The notes under the pieces were generated by a model that did not search any database, was not told where the DNA came from, and worked only from the letters and a program-made list of their open reading frames with translations. Shown here piece by piece: positions 60,395 through 64,000 of a stretch of 64,000 nt of DNA. The translations under genes were made by a program, and so were the position numbers. The stretch is taken from positions 20,523 through 84,522 of the forward strand of contig MU832155.1 in assembly GCA_029204225.1 (NCBI GenBank), given 5' to 3'. Within the stretch, counting starts at the first letter, position 1. Each line of letters starts with the position of its first letter. This DNA comes from Diphasiastrum complanatum. Lineage: Eukaryota; Streptophyta; Lycopodiopsida; Lycopodiales; Lycopodiaceae.

Positions 60395-61835
60395 CTCCTC
60401 CTAAAAAAGATCTATATTGATTTGAACATGGATCTTGGTATAACTCCAAGGTTGGCTCTATGCTTGTTGAAGGAACTTTTTGCTCAAAGGTTTGGTGAGC
60501 ATATCTGCAATGCAAGATGATGTGTCGATGTGCTCAATTTGATTTCACCTCCAATGAGCTTCTCTCTCACGAAGTGATGTGCAACTTCCGATATGCTTGC
60601 TTCTTGCATGGAATATTGGATTGTTGGCAAGGCTTGAGCTGTAATGTTGTCACACATGATCATAGGTATATTTTCTTCCATAATTAACTTTAGCTCCCAC
60701 TAGTAATCTCTTGATCCAAAGCACTTCCTTTGTTGTTGTAGTGAGCGCCTTGTACTCAGCTTCACATGATGAGAGTGATACAGTATCTTGCTTTTTGGAA
60801 AGCCAAGGTATCAAGTTTCCTCCAAGATATATGAAATAAGCACTTGTAGATTTGATCTACTCTATCACTTGCAAAATCTGAGTCAAAATAACCAATAATA
60901 GAAAGATCTTCACTTTTATACAATAAACCAAAATCAAAAGTTGAAGATATATGTCTAAGCACTCTCTTGGCCTTTTTCCAATGATAAATTGAAGGATTTT
61001 GCATAGCCTGGGCTCAACTTATGAACACTAAAGCTTATGTCAGGTCTAGTTATTGTGAGCCAAATTAAGGAGCCTATAAGACTTCTAAAAGTGTGATGTC
61101 CTCGGAGGATCTTTCATCACCTTTGTTAGAGTCCTTTACATTTTGCTCCATAGGTGTTTCTATACTCTTACAATTCAACATATTGAACTTTTTTAACATT
61201 GAAAGAGCATACTTAGATTGACATATAAAAGGTTTATCTTTAAGAAAGTCAATCTCTAATCCTAGAATATAGTGAATTTTTCCAAGATCTTGCATCTTGA
61301 ACTCTTTTTCAAGTGCAATCTTGGTTTCCTCAACTAACTTGATACAATTTCCCGTCAGAATGATATCATCAACATAAATAAGAAGGATGACAATATCTTT
61401 ATCAAACTTGACATATAAGGAAGGATCATAGTTACTAAGATTAAATCTTAGTGACTCAAGAAAGGTGTTAAGTCGAGAATACCATGACCTTGGGGCTTGC
61501 CTAATCCATATAAACTTTTGAAGAGCAAGCAAACTTTTCCCTCATCATGGATGAACCCAATAGGTTGATCCATATAGATCTCTTCTTCTAGGACTAGCCA
61601 TTTAGAAATGCATTAGAAACATCTAGTTGAAGAATTTGCCAATTGAAAAAACAAGCAAGAGAAATTATGATTCTAATTGACACCATCTTTGCAACTGGGG
61701 CAAATGTCTCCTCATAATCAAGTCCATATACTTGAGCAAAGCCTTTAGCACAAAGCCTAGCCGTTGTACTTGTTGATTGTGCCATCTTGATTATACTTGA
61801 CTCAAAAAACCCCATTTGCAACCCTAATAGCATCT
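60395..61835 (-). pseudogene. Copia-5 RT and RNase H, frameshifted and truncated
   Basis: From the right: RT start (DGTIN.Y, RLCAKGFAQVYG, VSNAFLNG) at 61833-61594, then RQAPRSWYSRL and YVDDIIL at 61532-61074. RNase H pieces follow (FDSDFASDRVD at 61004-60762; MCDNITAQAL and SEVAHHFVRE at 60681-60484). Several frameshifts. Gag, protease and integrase are absent. The right edge (61835) joins the duplicated segment directly, so the 5' half was deleted. Confidence 0.85.
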
Positions 61836-62239
61836 AATATCTGACAATTTGCAATGTGTTATCATCTCTTAGTTCAAAACTTACATGAATGGATATTTCA
61901 CAAACGATAATCTGCTTTACATGTTATGTTACATTCTTTATAAAAGATTTCATGCATATGCACAAAGCTTGAAATGTACCTTTCGGAGGAATGAAATTAT
62001 TTGCATGATGTAATGCACTTCAAACATATTACAAGATCCTTCACTTCGAGTTAATAGATTCTTTACTTATTATGGAAGGAGACATTCTACAAGGGCTTCT
62101 TCCATTGCTAATGGATAATTTGTCTATTTTAACATGATTGCAATCCACTACAAAAGAGAATCTACATTTGAAAAACATAATCAACCAATTAGAAATGAAA
62201 TCTATGAGTCATTAGAGTGTTGCCCATTCACCCAACTAT

Positions 62240-63400
62240 CAATTCATTACTTCCTCTTCCAAAGCATGTCTACAAGAACATTTCCTACAACGTCCTTTCC
62301 TTGTGCTTGGGATGTACCGGACTGTTGATTTCACACGTGTGGATTGTCCACAACATGTACTTGTGATCTCCTAAGGTGTGTAGATGCACCAATATCCAGA
62401 CTAGATTGAGATTCAAGATCAATCTTAGATCCTATGGCAAAAACACACTACTACATGCATTCAATCACTTTCCAACTCTCACTCCACACATGTGGGAACT
62501 CTCACTCACACATGTCAGAAGTGTTCCAAAAGTAATCTAAGTAAAAACAAGCTGCTCTCCTCGGGTAGAGAGAGAAATCATCAATAGCTCTCGGGTAGAG
62601 AAGAGAAAGCTAAGAAATCACTTACACTCAAAATCCACTCAATCTCAAAATCAATTAGATCCAAATGAGGAGTACAATGATACTAGTAGATCCATGAGCT
62701 ACCACTATGCTTAACTATGATTGGACCACACTTTTCCACCTCTTAATCCTATTGGACCATTGATCCATGCACCTCTAAATTCTATTGGACCATTTCAAGC
62801 AAACCTCAAATTCTATTGGACCACTCATGGTTCCACCCCTAAATCCTATTGGACCTCTTAAACTTCATCAAACAAAAGCAATACACTTGTCTACACTCTA
62901 ATTGGCACAAGTTTGGCCTCCTACTCTATTTTGGCTCAATAGTGGCATTACAAGTGGAAATGGATATTTGCCATCTATGCCAGACCCTATCAACATCCTA
63001 CACCTAAATGCTTGACTATGAAATTCTATGAGACCCCTATATTAAACATTTTTATTTACTTTGCATTTCTCCACACGTGGGAACATCCTCCACACATGTG
63101 AGATTCACTTACAAACTTCTATCATAAAAAATACCAAGCTAGATTTTTGCCAATTTCACACATGGACTTGGGACAATTCTTGAGCATTACTTGTTGGAGT
63201 GTAATTGAGCATTGCACTACATAATTCAAGTGGCTGATTGTAGCAGTTGCGCTTGTAAGTAAAATTTGTTGCCACCAGCATTAGCAGTTGTATGCTTTGG
63301 GGTGCCGTTGGTTGGGGTACACAAGTGACATACTATGTGTCCCCCATGATAGTTGCAGTTGGACCTCTCTTGCTAAATATAGCTCCTTCACATTAGTAAA
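62240..63400 (-). pseudogene. Ginkbilobin-like gene copy, split by a solo LTR
   Basis: 62240-62322 and 63163-63400 align with the intact ORF at 49617-50030. The solo LTR cuts it at the site equivalent to 'gcggac|ttggg'. The upstream part (signal-peptide end) has a deletion near 63310-63330 and further small indels. Cannot encode the protein. Confidence 0.85.
62323..63162 (-). repeat. Solo LTR of the copia-4 family, TSD CGGAC/TGGAC
   Basis: TGTTGATTTCACACG...CAATTTCACACA, 840 bp, flanked by CGGAC (62318-62322) and TGGAC (63163-63167). The single difference is C-to-T at a CpG. Reverse-complemented, its start and its 'CACATGTGTGGAG' region match the copia-4 LTR. An exact CACACGTGTG lies at 62332-62341, and at least five ATTGGACC words lie between 62715 and 62855. 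Confidence 0.85.
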
Positions 63401-63516
63401 AATCAAGCCATCCACAAATCCAAATTGATTAGATCATATGCTGCATATAAAGGTGCGTGATGGTAGACAAATGCATCACATCTTTCATGAGCTCAGGACT
63501 TTGTTATAACAAATGA

Positions 63517-64000
63517 TTACAAGCAAGAGAGAGAATATTCACCTTTGAACTTAATTAAATGACCTTGTTGAAGTAATAGCTCTAAGCTGCTCTCCCAATG
63601 CTTTGTGTGACGTTTGCAACGAGCTTCTAGTGCATCGCACTTGCTGCAGCATCCCTTGTAAGGTCTGCACTTGTTGTTTAAGTAATATATATTCTTTTTC
63701 AAAAGCATCTGACTAGTCCTGAACCATATCCAATGCTTCGAGTGTAGCGTCAAATTTGCATTTTCCTCTTCTAGGGCTTGATTCTTTTCTAACAGCTCAA
63801 TGTGAGTTTCGTCAATTTCCTTACTCCTCTTTAGCAGTTTCGGCATTGGCTTGTTGGAGCTAGTCCTAGTCTTTCTTCATAAAATCGGCTTAGGCTGCTT
63901 CGTACTTACTGCCGAGCTTCCTTGAAATCTTTTCTAGGTTGACGAAGTGCTGGATTTAGACATGGGTATCTGTCAGCAACATACCGAAGTTTATAGCCCC
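63517..64000 (-). pseudogene. Coiled-coil protein fragment at the window edge
   Basis: A minus frame (63846-63517) begins PKLLKRSKEIDETHIELLEK and continues with LEEENANLTL, a heptad-like coiled coil, then a Cys-containing basic stretch (RPYKGCCSKCDALEARCKR). To the right, Glu/Lys/Gln-rich coding-like text (LQQANAETAKEE) appears with several stops. It is a decayed or intron-containing gene that continues beyond the window. No function can be assigned. Confidence 0.35.

Larger units (their letters stand above)
61836..63570 (+). repeat. Segmental duplication, copy C (partner 48650-50250)
   Basis: Collinear with copy B on both sides of the solo LTR at 62323-63162, but lacks several internal stretches. 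Ends near 63570, after 'gagagaatattcacctttgaa'. Confidence 0.8.

Overview
This is AT-rich nuclear DNA from a land plant with a large, repeat-filled genome. The evidence is nested Ty1/copia retrotransposons primed by initiator-Met tRNA, a Ty3-type gag element, CACTA (En/Spm) transposase fragments, short GT-AG introns and remnants of two plant families (an NDR1/HIN1-like protein and a ginkbilobin-like secreted protein). I cannot fix the species; a non-flowering lineage is possible but unproven. No RNA genes or CRISPR arrays were seen.

Layout. 1-3.9 kb: end of a copia element, a dispersed repeat, a broken NHL-like gene and one copy of a three-copy duplication. 3.9-18.8 kb: nested copia elements. 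A nearly pristine element (3883-10313, minus, one 1317-codon ORF, LTRs differing at 2 of 655 positions) abuts a truncated second element (10314-14322, minus), which abuts a decayed plus-strand third element (to 18806) whose leader holds a solo LTR (15349-16210, TSD TAAGC). 18.9-22.9 kb: CACTA pieces, an unknown exon, a 55-bp tandem repeat and a decayed copy of a gene found again at 43-44 kb. 22967-33756: a 10.8-kb gag-only LTR element with very long LTRs and a perfect GGCAT target duplication. 34.5 kb: an old copia integrase scrap.

35.4-44.2 kb is the most unusual part, with little recognisable retroelement sequence. It holds a broken multi-exon gene that looks like an unclassified transposase (+), a gene of unknown function (-), a CpG- and G-box-rich divergent promoter, a four-exon gene joining a CENH3-like histone fold to a Ulp1/SUMO-protease domain (+), and a two-exon unknown gene (-) that exists in a second, inverted copy at 21.3-21.9 kb. 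These may be parts of one undescribed mobile unit, but I could not define its ends.

44.6-45.8 kb is a CACTA TNP2 fragment, followed by copia scraps. 47.7-56.0 kb is a mosaic of direct and inverted segmental duplications carrying a ginkbilobin-like gene and foldback MITEs. 56.0-61.8 kb holds two rearranged copia elements, one with its pol inverted relative to its gag. 61.8-63.6 kb is a further copy of the ginkbilobin-like segment, split by a solo LTR.

A 10-bp palindrome, CACACGTGTG (G-box core), recurs at least 16 times, in LTRs or leaders of several distinct copia families and in the promoter of the histone/Ulp gene.
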